Assembly: GCF_009708175.1 (NCBI RefSeq)
Contig: NZ_WMBB01000012.1
Span: 1-64,000, forward strand
Reading direction: 5' to 3'
Origin: Nocardia aurantiaca
Lineage (GTDB): Bacteria > Actinomycetota > Actinomycetes > Mycobacteriales > Mycobacteriaceae
Length of the DNA stretch: 64,000 nt
Shown: in pieces, positions 41,603 through 50,119 of the stretch
Numbering within the stretch: position 1 is the first letter of the stretch
How the letters are laid out: each line of letters begins with the position of its first letter
Made by a program: the position numbers and the translations under genes
Notes under the pieces: generated by a model
The model's input: only the letters and a program-made list of their open reading frames with translations
Told to the model about the DNA's origin: nothing
Database searches by the model: none

Positions 41603-41632
41603 TACTCGTCTACGAATATACGTCTACGAGTA
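41603..41632 (-). promoter_or_regulatory. Candidate PadR operator overlapping its promoter
   Basis: TACTCG (41603-41608) and CGAGTA (41627-41632) are inverted outer arms. The inner sequence repeats CGTCTACGA directly. The AT-rich centre on the minus strand reads TATATT, a likely -10. Confidence 0.55.
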
Positions 41633-41674
41633 TTGGGTGGCAAGCCCTCCGCCGGCTCGATATCCGATCGGCGC

Positions 41675-42460
41675 CTAAGCGGGGGAGAAGCGGGCGCGCA
41701 GGTAGTCGGAAGTGGCCTGATCGGCGGGCAGGAACGCCTCGAGGTGCAGCTCGGACAGGGTGATGTCGGTGGCCGTCGCGAAGGAGGTGACCGTCGTGAT
41801 CAGGCGCAGCTCGCCCGCCTCGGACCGCAGCCGCAGCGGAACCGCGAAACCCAGATGCCCCGGTCCCGGTTCCACCGGCGGCAGATAGCTGTCGAGTTCG
41901 GCGATGAGTGCGTCCAGCTCGGCGTCCGGACTGCGGCCCGCTCTATTGCGCAGGCTGTCGGTGACGTGCCGTCCCCACTCCGGCAGGTTCTCCACCCGCC
42001 GCGCCAGGCCATCCGGATGCAGGGCCACACGCAGCACATTGACCGGCGGCTCCAGCAGCCGCGGCGCACAACCCTCGGTCAGCAGCTCGAATCCGGGATT
42101 GGCGGCCACCAATACCCCGAACGGCCGGGTCACCACCGCCGGATACGGCAGATGGCCTCGCAGGATGGTGTCCAGCGCATACCGCACCGCCCCGAGTTCC
42201 GGTGCGTTCAAGGAGGATTCGGGAAAGATCGGCGCGTAGCCGGCGGCCAGCAGCAACGCGTTGCGCTCCCGCAGCGACAATCCCAGCACCTCCGCGAGCC
42301 GGATCACCATGACCCGCCCCGGATGCGAACGCCCCTGCTCCAGAAAGCTCAGATACCGCTGGCTGGTCTCCGCGGCAATAGCGAGATCGAGCTGGCTCAA
42401 CCGCCGCCGCGTCCGCCAGCCACGCAACTGCTGCGCGAACGGTGTCGTCGCCGGGGCCAT
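41675..42460 (-). CDS. XRE family regulator with MmyB-like domain
   Basis: A 261-residue regulator. Residues 8-65 are a Cro/CI helix-turn-helix: RRRLSQLDLAIAAETSQRYL and SFLEQGRSHPGRVMVIRLAE. Residues 100-255 are an MmyB-like PAS-type ligand-binding domain (PYPAVVTRPFGVLVAANPGF, TLSELHLEAFLPADQAT), found to bind fatty acids in related proteins. ATG 42460 has GGAGG at 10 bases; an ATG three codons upstream is too close to it. It is divergent from an MDR dehydrogenase. Two matching palindromes lie between them. Confidence 0.9.
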   Translation of the reverse strand: MAPATTPFAQQLRGWRTRRRLSQLDLAIAAETSQRYLSFLEQGRSHPGRVMVIRLAEVLGLSLRERNALLLAAGYAPIFPESSLNAPELGAVRYALDTILRGHLPYPAVVTRPFGVLVAANPGFELLTEGCAPRLLEPPVNVLRVALHPDGLARRVENLPEWGRHVTDSLRNRAGRSPDAELDALIAELDSYLPPVEPGPGHLGFAVPLRLRSEAGELRLITTVTSFATATDITLSELHLEAFLPADQATSDYLRARFSPA

Positions 42461-42501
42461 GATCGTCATACCTCCACTGTGCTGGCGGGGATATCGCGTG
42501 G

Positions 42502-42521
42502 CGATTCCCTCCAGGGAATCG
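42502..42521. promoter_or_regulatory. Palindrome CGATTCCCT-CC-AGGGAATCG (site 1)
   Basis: Nine-bp perfect arms around CC, 42 bases before the XRE start. Same core as site 2. Confidence 0.65.
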
Positions 42522-42586
42522 TCACACGAACGGCCGGGGGCTTCGGGGGCGGAGGCCCCAGCCGGCGCCCAGAGTTGGGCCGTCTC

Positions 42587-42602
42587 ATTCCCTCCAGGGA
42601 AT
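42587..42602. promoter_or_regulatory. Palindrome ATTCCCT-CC-AGGGAAT (site 2)
   Basis: Seven-bp perfect arms around CC. Its centre is 83 bp from that of site 1 and it sits near the -35 region of the MDR gene. Confidence 0.65.
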
Positions 42603-42637
42603 CGCGCGGGAAGCCCGCCCCGCACAGACTCGGTCCC

Positions 42638-43681
42638 ATGGGCGATGGACAGAAGCAGTACGCGAAAGGCGTTGCGTTTCACATGGAGCCGCTGCGCGGG
42701 TTGGACGGGTTGAGCACCGAGGTGCAGGACGCTCCGATGCCCGGACCGCGTCAGGTCCTGGTGCGAGTGCGGGCCGCCTCCCTGAACCGGCGCGACATCA
42801 TGCTGATGGAGGGCACCTACCCGCTGCCGGCCCGGCCCGGCGTGGTGCCGCTGGTGGACGGCGTGGGCGAGGTGATCGGTCTGGGCGAGGGCGTGACCCG
42901 GGCGGCGCTGGGCGACCGCGTGATGGGCACCTACTTCGTCGGCTGGAACGACGGGCCACAGACGCAGGAGCTCACCCGTCAGCAGTACGGCGCGACCCGC
43001 GACGGCTGGCTCGCGACTTATATACTGCTGGAAGAGGAATCGGTGGTACAGGCGCCACCGCATCTGACCGACGCGGAAGCGGCCGCACTCACCTGCGCCG
43101 GGCTGGTGGCCTGGGCAGGGCTGACCAAGCCGGTCCCGGTCGGTCCCGCCGACACGGTGCTGACCGTCGGCACCGGCCCGGTCGGACTGTTCGCGGTGCA
43201 GCACGCGAAAATGCTGGGCGCGCGGGTCATCTCGATCACGTCGTCGCCGGAGAAGCGCGAGAGGCTGCGCAAGCTGGGCGCGGACGAGGTGGTGGACCGC
43301 ACCGAGACGCCGGACTGGGAGCACACGGTGCTGGAACTCACCGGCGGCCTCGGCGTCGAGCGGGTGGTGGATGCGGTCGGCAAGCGGACCGTGCCGAAAT
43401 CCCTTGCGGCGACGGCTTACAACGGCCAGGTCGTCCTGATCGGCGCGTTCCCGGCCGAGCCCGGACAGCACCTCGCGGACCCGCTGGGCGGAAAGTACGT
43501 GGGCCTGCGCCGGATCGCGGTGGGCAGCCGGGCGGATCTGGAGTTCATGAACCGCACCATGGCCGAGCACCGTATGCGGCCGGTGATCGATCGGGTGTAT
43601 CCGTTCGAGCGGGCCGTCGAGGCGTTCGAATACTTCGACGGGGGCGACCCGCTCGGCAAGGTGGTGCTCACCCTTTACTGA
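42638..43681 (+). CDS. Zinc-independent MDR family oxidoreductase
   Basis: A 347-residue NAD(P)H-dependent alcohol dehydrogenase/quinone-reductase-like MDR protein. The N-terminal GroES-like domain has RAASLNRRDIMLMEGTYPLP, where zinc enzymes have Cys, so the catalytic zinc is absent. The cofactor site is VLTVGTGPVGLFAVQHAKML. It ends DPLGKVVLTLY. Substrate unknown. CAGACT ends 7 bases before the ATG, a likely leaderless start. It is divergent from the XRE regulator, whose ligand may be related to the substrate. Confidence 0.9.
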   Translation: MGDGQKQYAKGVAFHMEPLRGLDGLSTEVQDAPMPGPRQVLVRVRAASLNRRDIMLMEGTYPLPARPGVVPLVDGVGEVIGLGEGVTRAALGDRVMGTYFVGWNDGPQTQELTRQQYGATRDGWLATYILLEEESVVQAPPHLTDAEAAALTCAGLVAWAGLTKPVPVGPADTVLTVGTGPVGLFAVQHAKMLGARVISITSSPEKRERLRKLGADEVVDRTETPDWEHTVLELTGGLGVERVVDAVGKRTVPKSLAATAYNGQVVLIGAFPAEPGQHLADPLGGKYVGLRRIAVGSRADLEFMNRTMAEHRMRPVIDRVYPFERAVEAFEYFDGGDPLGKVVLTLY

Positions 43682-43837
43682 GCGCAACTTGTTGGCAATC
43701 GGTTGGAAAAGATATCCACCTGGAACTATTTCCTTACCGTGTAGCAGGTTCAGGTGATCAGCAAATCTGTGTAGCGTGCCTTGAAGGAATGGCTTTTCGG
43801 ATTGGCGGCGTGGGCTTCGAGTCGAAGGAGTTCCCGG

Positions 43838-44395
43838 GTGGCGGTGGGCGCGGTACGCGAGAGACCCGACGGGGCGCGGGAGCAGTCCGCCACCTCCGCC
43901 GACGATGGCATCCCCGGTCTGACCGCGCCAGGGGAGATGTCGCCCAAGGTGCTCATGGGACTGGTCGTCCTCTCGCTGAGCGTGGTCTTCGCCCTCATCG
44001 GCGGCGCCCTGCTCGCCGGACTCGACAAGCCCAGCGGCCCCGCACCCGATACCCCGCGGGCCTCTAAGGCCGTCACCCAGCCGCCGATCAACGCGCAGCC
44101 CAAGGCGTCGCAGCCCAAGGCGTTGCCGCCCAAGGCGTCGCCGCCCGCCGCACCCCCGCCCGCCGCGTCCGCACCGCCGCTCGCTCCGACCGCCCCCGCG
44201 CAGAACCCCGCGCCCGCACCGCGAACCGAGCAATACGTCGCCCCGGCCCCGGCCGAGGTGGCCCCCGAACCGCCCGCGCCCGCCCCTGCGCCCGCCGCAC
44301 CGCCGCCCGCGCCCGGCCCGCCGTCGCTGCCGGACATTCTGGCCCCCATCCTCCCGTTCCTGGTGCCACCCCCGCCCCCGCCGCCCGCCCCCTAG
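43838..44395 (+). CDS. Proline-rich single-pass membrane protein
   Basis: A 185-residue protein. A charged cytoplasmic N-terminus (about 40 residues) precedes one hydrophobic helix (VLMGLVVLSLSVVFALIGGA near 44-64). A long Pro/Ala/Lys tail then ends ILPFLVPPPPPPPAP. The tail is likely extracytoplasmic and extended through the wall. AAGGAG lies 7 bases before GTG 43838, better than any start further upstream. It is followed by a second gene of the same design. Function unknown; the low-complexity tail makes homology unreliable. Confidence 0.7.
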   Translation: MAVGAVRERPDGAREQSATSADDGIPGLTAPGEMSPKVLMGLVVLSLSVVFALIGGALLAGLDKPSGPAPDTPRASKAVTQPPINAQPKASQPKALPPKASPPAAPPPAASAPPLAPTAPAQNPAPAPRTEQYVAPAPAEVAPEPPAPAPAPAAPPPAPGPPSLPDILAPILPFLVPPPPPPPAP

Positions 44396-44427
44396 CGTCG
44401 CGGCCCGGAATCCGAAGGAGGACAGCC

Positions 44428-44844
44428 ATGCTCGGTACTGTCGACGAGATCCGGCGCGACGAAGGCGATATCGATCCCAGCGGACTGGCCCGGGTGGTCC
44501 TGGCCGCTGTCCTCATGGCCCTCGGTGTCGGGGCGGGCATGTGGCTCACCGCCTCCGGTGATCGCCCGATCGCCGACACCTCGATCGTGAATGTGCCTCG
44601 CCCACATCCCGACCGCCATCCGCCCGCGCCGCGATCGCCGAATGTCGCTCCCGCCCAACAGGTTCCGTCCGCAGCCCCACCGGCGGCGCCGATCCACGCG
44701 CCCGCCGTGCCGGTCGCGCCGCCAGGCCGCGCCACACCGCATCCGGTGGAGATTCCGGCGCCGGTGGGCCCGGCTACCGGGCCGGTCGACGCTCCGGTCG
44801 AGTTGGCAGCACCGCCCGGCACTGCCGATCAACCCTCCGACTAG
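44428..44844 (+). CDS. Proline/alanine-rich single-pass membrane protein
   Basis: A 138-residue protein with acidic MLGTVDEIRRDEGDIDPSG, one helix (VVLAAVLMALGVGAGMWLTA near 23-42) and a Pro/Ala/His-rich outer tail. GAAGGAGG lies 6 bases before the ATG. It is 32 bases downstream of the similar gene, so the two are probably cotranscribed. Its last four bases overlap the convergent transporter gene. No family recognised. Confidence 0.7.
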   Translation: MLGTVDEIRRDEGDIDPSGLARVVLAAVLMALGVGAGMWLTASGDRPIADTSIVNVPRPHPDRHPPAPRSPNVAPAQQVPSAAPPAAPIHAPAVPVAPPGRATPHPVEIPAPVGPATGPVDAPVELAAPPGTADQPSD

Positions 44845-45581
44845 AGCCCGGAAACCCCTGCGATCTGGCCGATTCCGTAGGTGACGGCCATGGCCAGCGC
44901 GCCGCCGATGACGACTCGCAGCACAGCGCGGCGCGGATTGGCGCCGCCCAGCCGGGCGCTCACCGAACCGGTAACGGCCAATGCCACCAGGACCGCGGCG
45001 AAACAGATGGGGATGCGCCATGGGGTCGGGGGCAGCAGTATGGCCAGGATCGGCAGGATCGCGCCCACCGTGAAGGAGATGGCCGAGGACAGCGCGGCAT
45101 GCCACGGATTGGTGAGTTCATGCGGGTTCAAACCCAATTCGGCCTCGGCGTGGGCGGCGAAGGCATCGTGGGCGGTGAGCTCCTCGGCCACCTGGCGCGC
45201 GGTCTCGGGGGTCAGGCCCTTGTCCCGGTAGATCTGGGTGAGTTCCACCAGTTCGTAATCCGGCTCCTCGGCCAGTTCGCGCTTCTCCTTGGACAGCAGG
45301 GCGCGTTCGGTATCGCGCTGGGTGCTGACGGAGACGTATTCGCCGACCGCCATGGAGAGGGCGCCGGCGGCCAGGCCCGCGATGCCCGCGGTGAGGATGG
45401 CGCTGGACTCGGTCGTGGCGGCCGCGACACCGACCACCAGACCGGCGGTGGAGACGATGCCGTCATTGGCGCCCAGCACGCCGGCCCGCAACCAGTTGAG
45501 TTTGGATGCGAGGCCCTCGTTGTGCGGTTCGTGCGGGTGGGGTAGCGCCGCGTCAGCGGTTCCGGCTCCTGTTTCATCCAC
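44841..45581 (-). CDS. VIT1/CCC1 family iron/manganese transporter
   Basis: A 246-residue membrane protein with five hydrophobic helices. Signatures are NWLRAGVLGANDGIVSTAGL near 29-48 and AGALSMAVGEYVSVSTQRDT near 70-89. Between helices 2 and 3 lies a charged cytoplasmic metal-binding domain with repeated Glu (KEKRELAEEPDYELVELT, AHDAFAAHAEAELGL). Such proteins move Fe2+ or Mn2+ out of the cytoplasm by proton exchange. The product starts MDETGAG. Confidence 0.9.
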   Translation of the reverse strand: MDETGAGTADAALPHPHEPHNEGLASKLNWLRAGVLGANDGIVSTAGLVVGVAAATTESSAILTAGIAGLAAGALSMAVGEYVSVSTQRDTERALLSKEKRELAEEPDYELVELTQIYRDKGLTPETARQVAEELTAHDAFAAHAEAELGLNPHELTNPWHAALSSAISFTVGAILPILAILLPPTPWRIPICFAAVLVALAVTGSVSARLGGANPRRAVLRVVIGGALAMAVTYGIGQIAGVSGL

Positions 45582-45678
45582 ATGGGCAGCCTAGTTCACC
45601 GCCGTGCACTCATGCGGTCACGCGATCGGGGGAGGCATGGCTCTCAACCGTGGGGTATGCGGATGGTTTGCTGGAACG

Positions 45679-46773
45679 ATGGGGCTCATGGTGCGTTTGT
45701 GCAGGCGGTACTGGTCGGTCGTCCTCCCAGTGCTCGGGGCCGCGGTGCTGGCGGTGTCCTGGGGACATGAGCTGGACCCGGGCCCGGCGGTGCTGGTGGG
45801 CGCGATGCTGATCGGTGCGGTGCTGGCCGCGGTGCATCATGCGGAGACGGTCGCGCACCGGGTGGGGGAGCCGTTCGGGTCGCTCATCCTTGCGGTGGCG
45901 GTGACCATCATCGAGGTCGGGCTGATCGTCACGCTCATGGTCTCCAGCCCGCAGAAGTCCGCCTCACTGGCCCGCGACACCGTCTTCGCCGCCGTGATGA
46001 TCACGTGCAACGGCATTTTCGGCCTCTCGCTGCTGGTGGGCGCACTGCGGCGGCGCGTGGCGGTCTTCAATGCCGAGGGCACCGGCGCGGCGCTGGCCAC
46101 GGTCGCGACCCTCGCGACGCTCAGCCTCGTGCTGCCGACCTTCACCACCAGCGAGCCCGGCCCGGTGTTCTCGGCCTCGCAGCTGGCCTTCGCCGCCGGG
46201 GCGTCGCTGGTCCTCTACGGCGTCTTCGTCATGGTGCAGACGGTCCGGCATCCGGACGACTTCCTGCCCGTCGAGGGCATCACGGCGGCCGACGATGGGC
46301 ATGAGGAGCCGCCCACACGCAGGCAGGCGCTGTGGAGTTTGGGTTTGCTACTGATTGCCCTGGTCGGCGTGGTCGGCCTGGCGAAGGTGGACACGCCGAA
46401 TATCGAGGCCGGGATCGCCGCGGCCGGGCTGCCGCAGTCCGCGGTCGGCGTGGTGATCGCGCTGCTGGTGCTGCTGCCGGAAACCATTGCGGCCGTGCGG
46501 GCCGCGCGTCGCGACCGGGTGCAGATCTCGCTGAATCTGGCGCTCGGTTCGGCCATGGCCAGCATCGGCCTGACCATTCCGGCCATCGCGCTGGCCTCGA
46601 TCTGGATCGCGGGCCCGCTCATGCTCGGCCTGGGCGCGACCCAGATGGTGCTGCTGGCGTTGACCGTGGTGGTCGGCGCGCTGACCGTGGTGCCGGGCCG
46701 CGCCACCCTGCTCCAGGGCTGTGTGCACCTGGTGTTGTTCTCGGCCTTCGTTTTTCTGGCGCTCAGCCCGTAA
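45679..46773 (+). CDS. chaA: ChaA-type cation/proton antiporter
   Basis: A 364-residue CaCA-superfamily antiporter (Na+, K+ or Ca2+ against H+). It has about 11 helices in two inverted halves. The alpha repeats are AVAVTIIEVGLIVTLMVSSP (residues 70-90, with the essential Glu) and VIALLVLLPETIAAVRAARR (near 260-280). The acidic DDFLPVEGITAADDGHEEPP loop separates the halves. The start may be 45679 or 45688. It ends directly at the convergent next gene. Confidence 0.88.
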   Translation: MGLMVRLCRRYWSVVLPVLGAAVLAVSWGHELDPGPAVLVGAMLIGAVLAAVHHAETVAHRVGEPFGSLILAVAVTIIEVGLIVTLMVSSPQKSASLARDTVFAAVMITCNGIFGLSLLVGALRRRVAVFNAEGTGAALATVATLATLSLVLPTFTTSEPGPVFSASQLAFAAGASLVLYGVFVMVQTVRHPDDFLPVEGITAADDGHEEPPTRRQALWSLGLLLIALVGVVGLAKVDTPNIEAGIAAAGLPQSAVGVVIALLVLLPETIAAVRAARRDRVQISLNLALGSAMASIGLTIPAIALASIWIAGPLMLGLGATQMVLLALTVVVGALTVVPGRATLLQGCVHLVLFSAFVFLALSP

Positions 46774-46995
46774 TCAGGAGTTCCAGCGGTAGACCTGGCC
46801 GTCGCGGAGTTCATAGGACGTCGCGGGTTTCGTGGCACCGTGCCGGGACAGCAGCGCCATGACTCGGGTCCGACCGCGGGTGGTGACGCCGCCCTCGGTC
46901 CAATGCACATAGGGGTGCACCAGTTTCGCGAATTCCGCCCAGTCGCCGGCTTCGATCGTGTGCAGGACCGCCGACACCGTGTTGTCCACAGCCAC
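46774..46995 (-). CDS. Short SnoaL/NTF2-like protein
   Basis: A 73-residue product from GTG 46995, preceded by GGAG at 8 bases. DNTVSAVLHTIEAGDWAEFA, VHPYVHWTEGGVTTRGR and SYELRDGQVYRWNS follow the NTF2-like pattern, but the domain is shorter than the usual 110-130 residues, so it may be a minimal or truncated member. The frame is open upstream to 47061. Stop codons of this gene and chaA touch. Divergent from the mce operon. Confidence 0.65.
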   Translation of the reverse strand: MAVDNTVSAVLHTIEAGDWAEFAKLVHPYVHWTEGGVTTRGRTRVMALLSRHGATKPATSYELRDGQVYRWNS

Positions 46996-47387
46996 AGTGA
47001 ACACTCCGTGTCCGGGTTGCGCGTGGGTTCGGTGCGAAATCGGAGATTGCTGGGAGATCACTCAATTCCGATTTGGGCATTGCCGAGGGTTCGAAACAGG
47101 CATGCCGGAGGTTCGCCGGGGGTGTGGCCGGTGTCATATCGACAGTCGATCAGCTCTGATAACACGTTCTAGAATCGCAGGTCAAATGGCTATTTCTCTG
47201 CGTTGACCGGGAGTGGCGGCGGATGTACCTATCAGTAACTTGGAGGCCCTGGTCACACTCGGGCCGATTTGTTGTAACTCCGCGTAACTATTAGCTTTGA
47301 TGGCAGGCAGTGTTGCCGATCACGGAGAAGAAATTTGAAGCTCGTCACCACGCGTCGGTTCCGGCGTCTCGATCAAGCAGTCCCGCG
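46996..47387. other. mce operon upstream region
   Basis: A 392-base stretch, AT-richer than the genes, holding the KstR-like site and the probable mce promoter (TTGTAACTCCGCGTAACTAT near 47271). GTAACT recurs at about 47235, 47275 and 47284. No gene. Confidence 0.5.
47158..47171. promoter_or_regulatory. KstR-like operator
   Basis: GATAACACGTTCTA fits the published 14-base KstR pattern TNNAACNNGTTNNA at 7 of its 8 fixed positions (first T is G). KstR is the TetR repressor of cholesterol catabolism and mce4 in Mycobacterium and Rhodococcus. Confidence 0.5.
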
Positions 47388-48224
47388 ATGACCCGGGCCG
47401 TCCACAGTCGGTCCGCCGTGCGCATCGTGCGCGACAACTTCTCCGACACCTCGGTGGCGTCGCTGCGCACCTTCGGTCGCGCGGTCGGAATTGCCGAGGA
47501 AGCCGTGGTCGGCACCCTCACCGACATCGCGCGCCGCCGATTCCAATGGAAAGAGGCGATTCTCCAGGCGTGGCGGCTCATCACCGTCACCGCGATTCCG
47601 GCTGTGCTCATCGCGATTCCGTTCGGTGTCATCGTTTCGGTCCAGGTGGGCAACCTGATTCACACCCTCGGCGCCGATTCGCTGCTGGGCGCGACCGGCG
47701 GCCTGGGCGTCATCAAGCAGGGCGCACCGCTGGCCACCGGCTTCCTGCTGGGCGGCGCGGGCGCCGCGGCGCTGGCGGCGGATCTGGGCGCGCGCACCAT
47801 TCGCGAGGAGATCGACGCGCTGAACACCATGGGCATCAGCCCGATACACCGCCTGGTGATCCCGCGCCTGGCGGCCATGGTCTTCGTGGCGCCGCTGCTG
47901 AACGTCCTCATCATCTTCGTGGGCGTGCTCGCGGGCTACGGCGTCGCCATCGGTGGGCAGGGCGTGACGCCGGGCTCGTACTGGTCCACCTTCGGTTCCT
48001 TCACCAGCACCGCCGATGTGTGGGTGTCGCTGTTGAAGGCCGTGACATTCGGCTTCCTCGTGGTGATCATCGCCTGCCAGCGCGGCCTCGAGGCGAAGGG
48101 CGGCCCGCGGGGTGTCGCCGACGCCGTGAACGCCGCGGTGGTGCTGTCGGTGGTGTCGATTGTGACCGTGAACCTGGTCGCCACCCAGATCACCGACCTG
48201 TTCCTGCCGACGAGGCTGGCCTGA
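47388..48224 (+). CDS. yrbEA: YrbE/MlaE-type ABC permease A
   Basis: Inner-membrane permease of an Mce lipid importer; pairs with YrbEB and a MceG ATPase encoded elsewhere. The 278 residues have five to six helices. The MlaE-family signature is TGFLLGGAGAAALAADLGAR, followed by TIREEIDALNTMGISPIHRL, the ATPase-coupling EExDAL loop. The start is uncertain: ATG 47388 is preferred over GTG 47310, whose N-terminal extension is not family-like. It overlaps yrbEB. Confidence 0.92.
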   Translation: MTRAVHSRSAVRIVRDNFSDTSVASLRTFGRAVGIAEEAVVGTLTDIARRRFQWKEAILQAWRLITVTAIPAVLIAIPFGVIVSVQVGNLIHTLGADSLLGATGGLGVIKQGAPLATGFLLGGAGAAALAADLGARTIREEIDALNTMGISPIHRLVIPRLAAMVFVAPLLNVLIIFVGVLAGYGVAIGGQGVTPGSYWSTFGSFTSTADVWVSLLKAVTFGFLVVIIACQRGLEAKGGPRGVADAVNAAVVLSVVSIVTVNLVATQITDLFLPTRLA

Positions 48225-49087
48225 TGTCGGCTACCTATGTGCCCACGGGGCTCGGCTGGGCCGCGCGCGCCTACCGCCGCCGCGGCCTGATTCTGCGCCG
48301 CGTGGAGAACCTGGGGTTCGTGCTGGCCTTCGTCTGGCAGGTACTCTCGTCGATCCCGTTGACGCTGAAGCGGTATCGCAGTGAGACCATGCGGGCCATC
48401 TCGGATATGACCTGGGGCCGCGGCTCGGTCATCGTGGGCGGCGGGACCGTGCCGATGATGATCGTGCTCGGCCTGGTCATGGGCGCGTCGGTGGCGGTGG
48501 AATCGTTCACCACCCTCGACATGCTGGGCATGGGGCCGGTGTCCGGCCTGGTGTCGGCCTACGCCACCACCCGTGAGCTGGCTCCGATCGTGGCGGCCAT
48601 CGGGTTCGCCGCCCAGGCGGGCTGTCGCATGACCGCCGAGATCGGGTCGATGCGCATCTCCGAGGAGATCGACGCCATCGAATCCCTGGGCCTGCGTTCG
48701 GTTCCCTTCGTGGTGACCACTCGCGTGCTGGCGGGCGCGGTCGCCATCGTGCCGACCTTCCTCATCGCGCTGATCCTGTCCTACGGGGCCTGCCGTGGGC
48801 TGATCACGCTGGTGCACGGGGCCTCGGCCGGGGTGTACGACCACTATTTCTTCCAGTTCGTGTCCGGGTTCGACGTCATCGCCGCCGTGGTGAAGGTGGC
48901 CGTTTTCGCGGTGGTCGTCATCCTGATCCACTGCTACTTCGGCTTTTTCGCGACCGGCGGCCCGGAGGGCGTGGGTATCGCCTCGGGCAAGGCCGTGCGG
49001 GCCAGCTCGGTGGCCATCGTGGCCATGGACATGGTGCTGTCGCTGTCCCTGTGGGGCTTCAACCCGGCGATCACGTTCACGGGGTAG
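48224..49087 (+). CDS. yrbEB: YrbE/MlaE-type ABC permease B
   Basis: Second permease subunit. The 287 residues carry the signature ATTRELAPIVAAIGFAAQAG, then GCRMTAEIGSMRISEEIDAIE. The latter holds the EExDA coupling loop. Its ATG overlaps the yrbEA stop (TGATG), so the two subunits are made in equal amounts. Followed by mceA after 3 bases. Confidence 0.94.
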   Translation: MSATYVPTGLGWAARAYRRRGLILRRVENLGFVLAFVWQVLSSIPLTLKRYRSETMRAISDMTWGRGSVIVGGGTVPMMIVLGLVMGASVAVESFTTLDMLGMGPVSGLVSAYATTRELAPIVAAIGFAAQAGCRMTAEIGSMRISEEIDAIESLGLRSVPFVVTTRVLAGAVAIVPTFLIALILSYGACRGLITLVHGASAGVYDHYFFQFVSGFDVIAAVVKVAVFAVVVILIHCYFGFFATGGPEGVGIASGKAVRASSVAIVAMDMVLSLSLWGFNPAITFTG

Positions 49088-49090
49088 GGG

Positions 49091-50119
49091 ATGCCGAATT
49101 ACGGAATGCCGGGTGTGGCCGTCGACCGCAAGCGGGCGATGACGGTCGGCGCCGTCGCACTCGCGCTGGTGGTGACGGTGGTGGCGGGCTGGGTGCTGGA
49201 CCGGTCCCAGAAAACCGAAGCGGGACTGCCGATTTCGTTGCGCACCGAGCGGATCGGTGACGGTGTGTTGGTCGGCACCGACGTGCGGGCCAATGGCGTG
49301 GTGGTCGGCAAGGTCACCGCGATTTCGCCAGATCGGAATGGGACGCAGCAGATCTCGCTGCGGCTGGACGACTCCGAGCTGTTCGGGCTGGACGACAGCC
49401 TGCAGGTGGACTACGCACCCGCCAACCTCTTCGGGATCAGCGAGATCGAATTGCGCACGGGCGCGGGCGGTTCGCCGCTGCGCTCGGGCACGGTGCTGGA
49501 CTTCACCGGTCGCCGCGCGAGTGAGGTCTACGACGCCACCATGGGCTCGATCCTGCGCAGCGCCGCGCAGATGGGCGATTCGGTGCTGACGCCGCAGATG
49601 GCGTCGGTGATCGCGCAGGCCGCGGCCGACACCCAGGCGTTCACGCCGCTGGCGCAGGCGCTCATCACCGCACAGCGGACCGTGACGAACAACCAGAAGA
49701 TGCCCATGTCGGAGCTGGTCGGCAACCTCGGTCCGGCCTTCGACGGCGGTGGCCGGTTCGCGGGCGCGACCGTGCAGGTGGTGGATCTGATCCTCAGCAT
49801 GCAACGGCTGCAGACCGATCGCGCGGCCTACGACAAGGGCGTCGCGACCGTCACCGGTCAACTGCTGCCCGCCCTGGCGACCACCTTCACCCAGGCCGGC
49901 AATCAGCTCTCCGGCACCACCGACATGCTGGTGCCGGTGCTGACCGCGTTGGCGCGGATGGTGCCGCAGCCGCAGCAGTCCGCGGCCGAATTGCGTCTAC
50001 TGCTGGAGCGTTTGCGCGCCGCCATGCCCGATAACGGGCAGGGACCGGTGCTGAATGTGGAGGTCGACCTGAAGGGTGTGCCGGCCATCGCGGTGCCGCT
50101 GCTGGGAGGTATCGGATGA
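49091..50119 (+). CDS. mceA: Mce family protein, MceA position
   Basis: Cell-envelope protein of the Mce complex, which forms a hexameric tunnel carrying lipids across the periplasm. The 342 residues include one N-terminal helix (TVGAVALALVVTVVAGWVLD near 18-37), an MlaD/MCE beta-domain (about 45-120, DGVLVGTDVRANGVVVGKV) and a long helical domain. GTAGGGG lies 2 bases before the ATG. The stop overlaps mceB (ATGA). Confidence 0.92.
   Translation: MPNYGMPGVAVDRKRAMTVGAVALALVVTVVAGWVLDRSQKTEAGLPISLRTERIGDGVLVGTDVRANGVVVGKVTAISPDRNGTQQISLRLDDSELFGLDDSLQVDYAPANLFGISEIELRTGAGGSPLRSGTVLDFTGRRASEVYDATMGSILRSAAQMGDSVLTPQMASVIAQAAADTQAFTPLAQALITAQRTVTNNQKMPMSELVGNLGPAFDGGGRFAGATVQVVDLILSMQRLQTDRAAYDKGVATVTGQLLPALATTFTQAGNQLSGTTDMLVPVLTALARMVPQPQQSAAELRLLLERLRAAMPDNGQGPVLNVEVDLKGVPAIAVPLLGGIG

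Noticed and set aside
42490..44233. Large N-terminal extension of the XRE regulator on the minus strand
   Set aside because: It is antisense to the MDR dehydrogenase, and the helix-turn-helix domain begins right after ATG 42460.
43920..44380. Tandem repeat in the Pro-rich gene (CAAGGCGTCG-like units)
   Set aside because: A short run of about four PKA-type codon repeats that encodes the Pro/Lys/Ala tail; it is low complexity rather than a DNA repeat element.
47936..49861. 641-codon minus-strand frame opposite yrbE and mceA
   Set aside because: Antisense of three certain, coupled genes; no recognisable domain.
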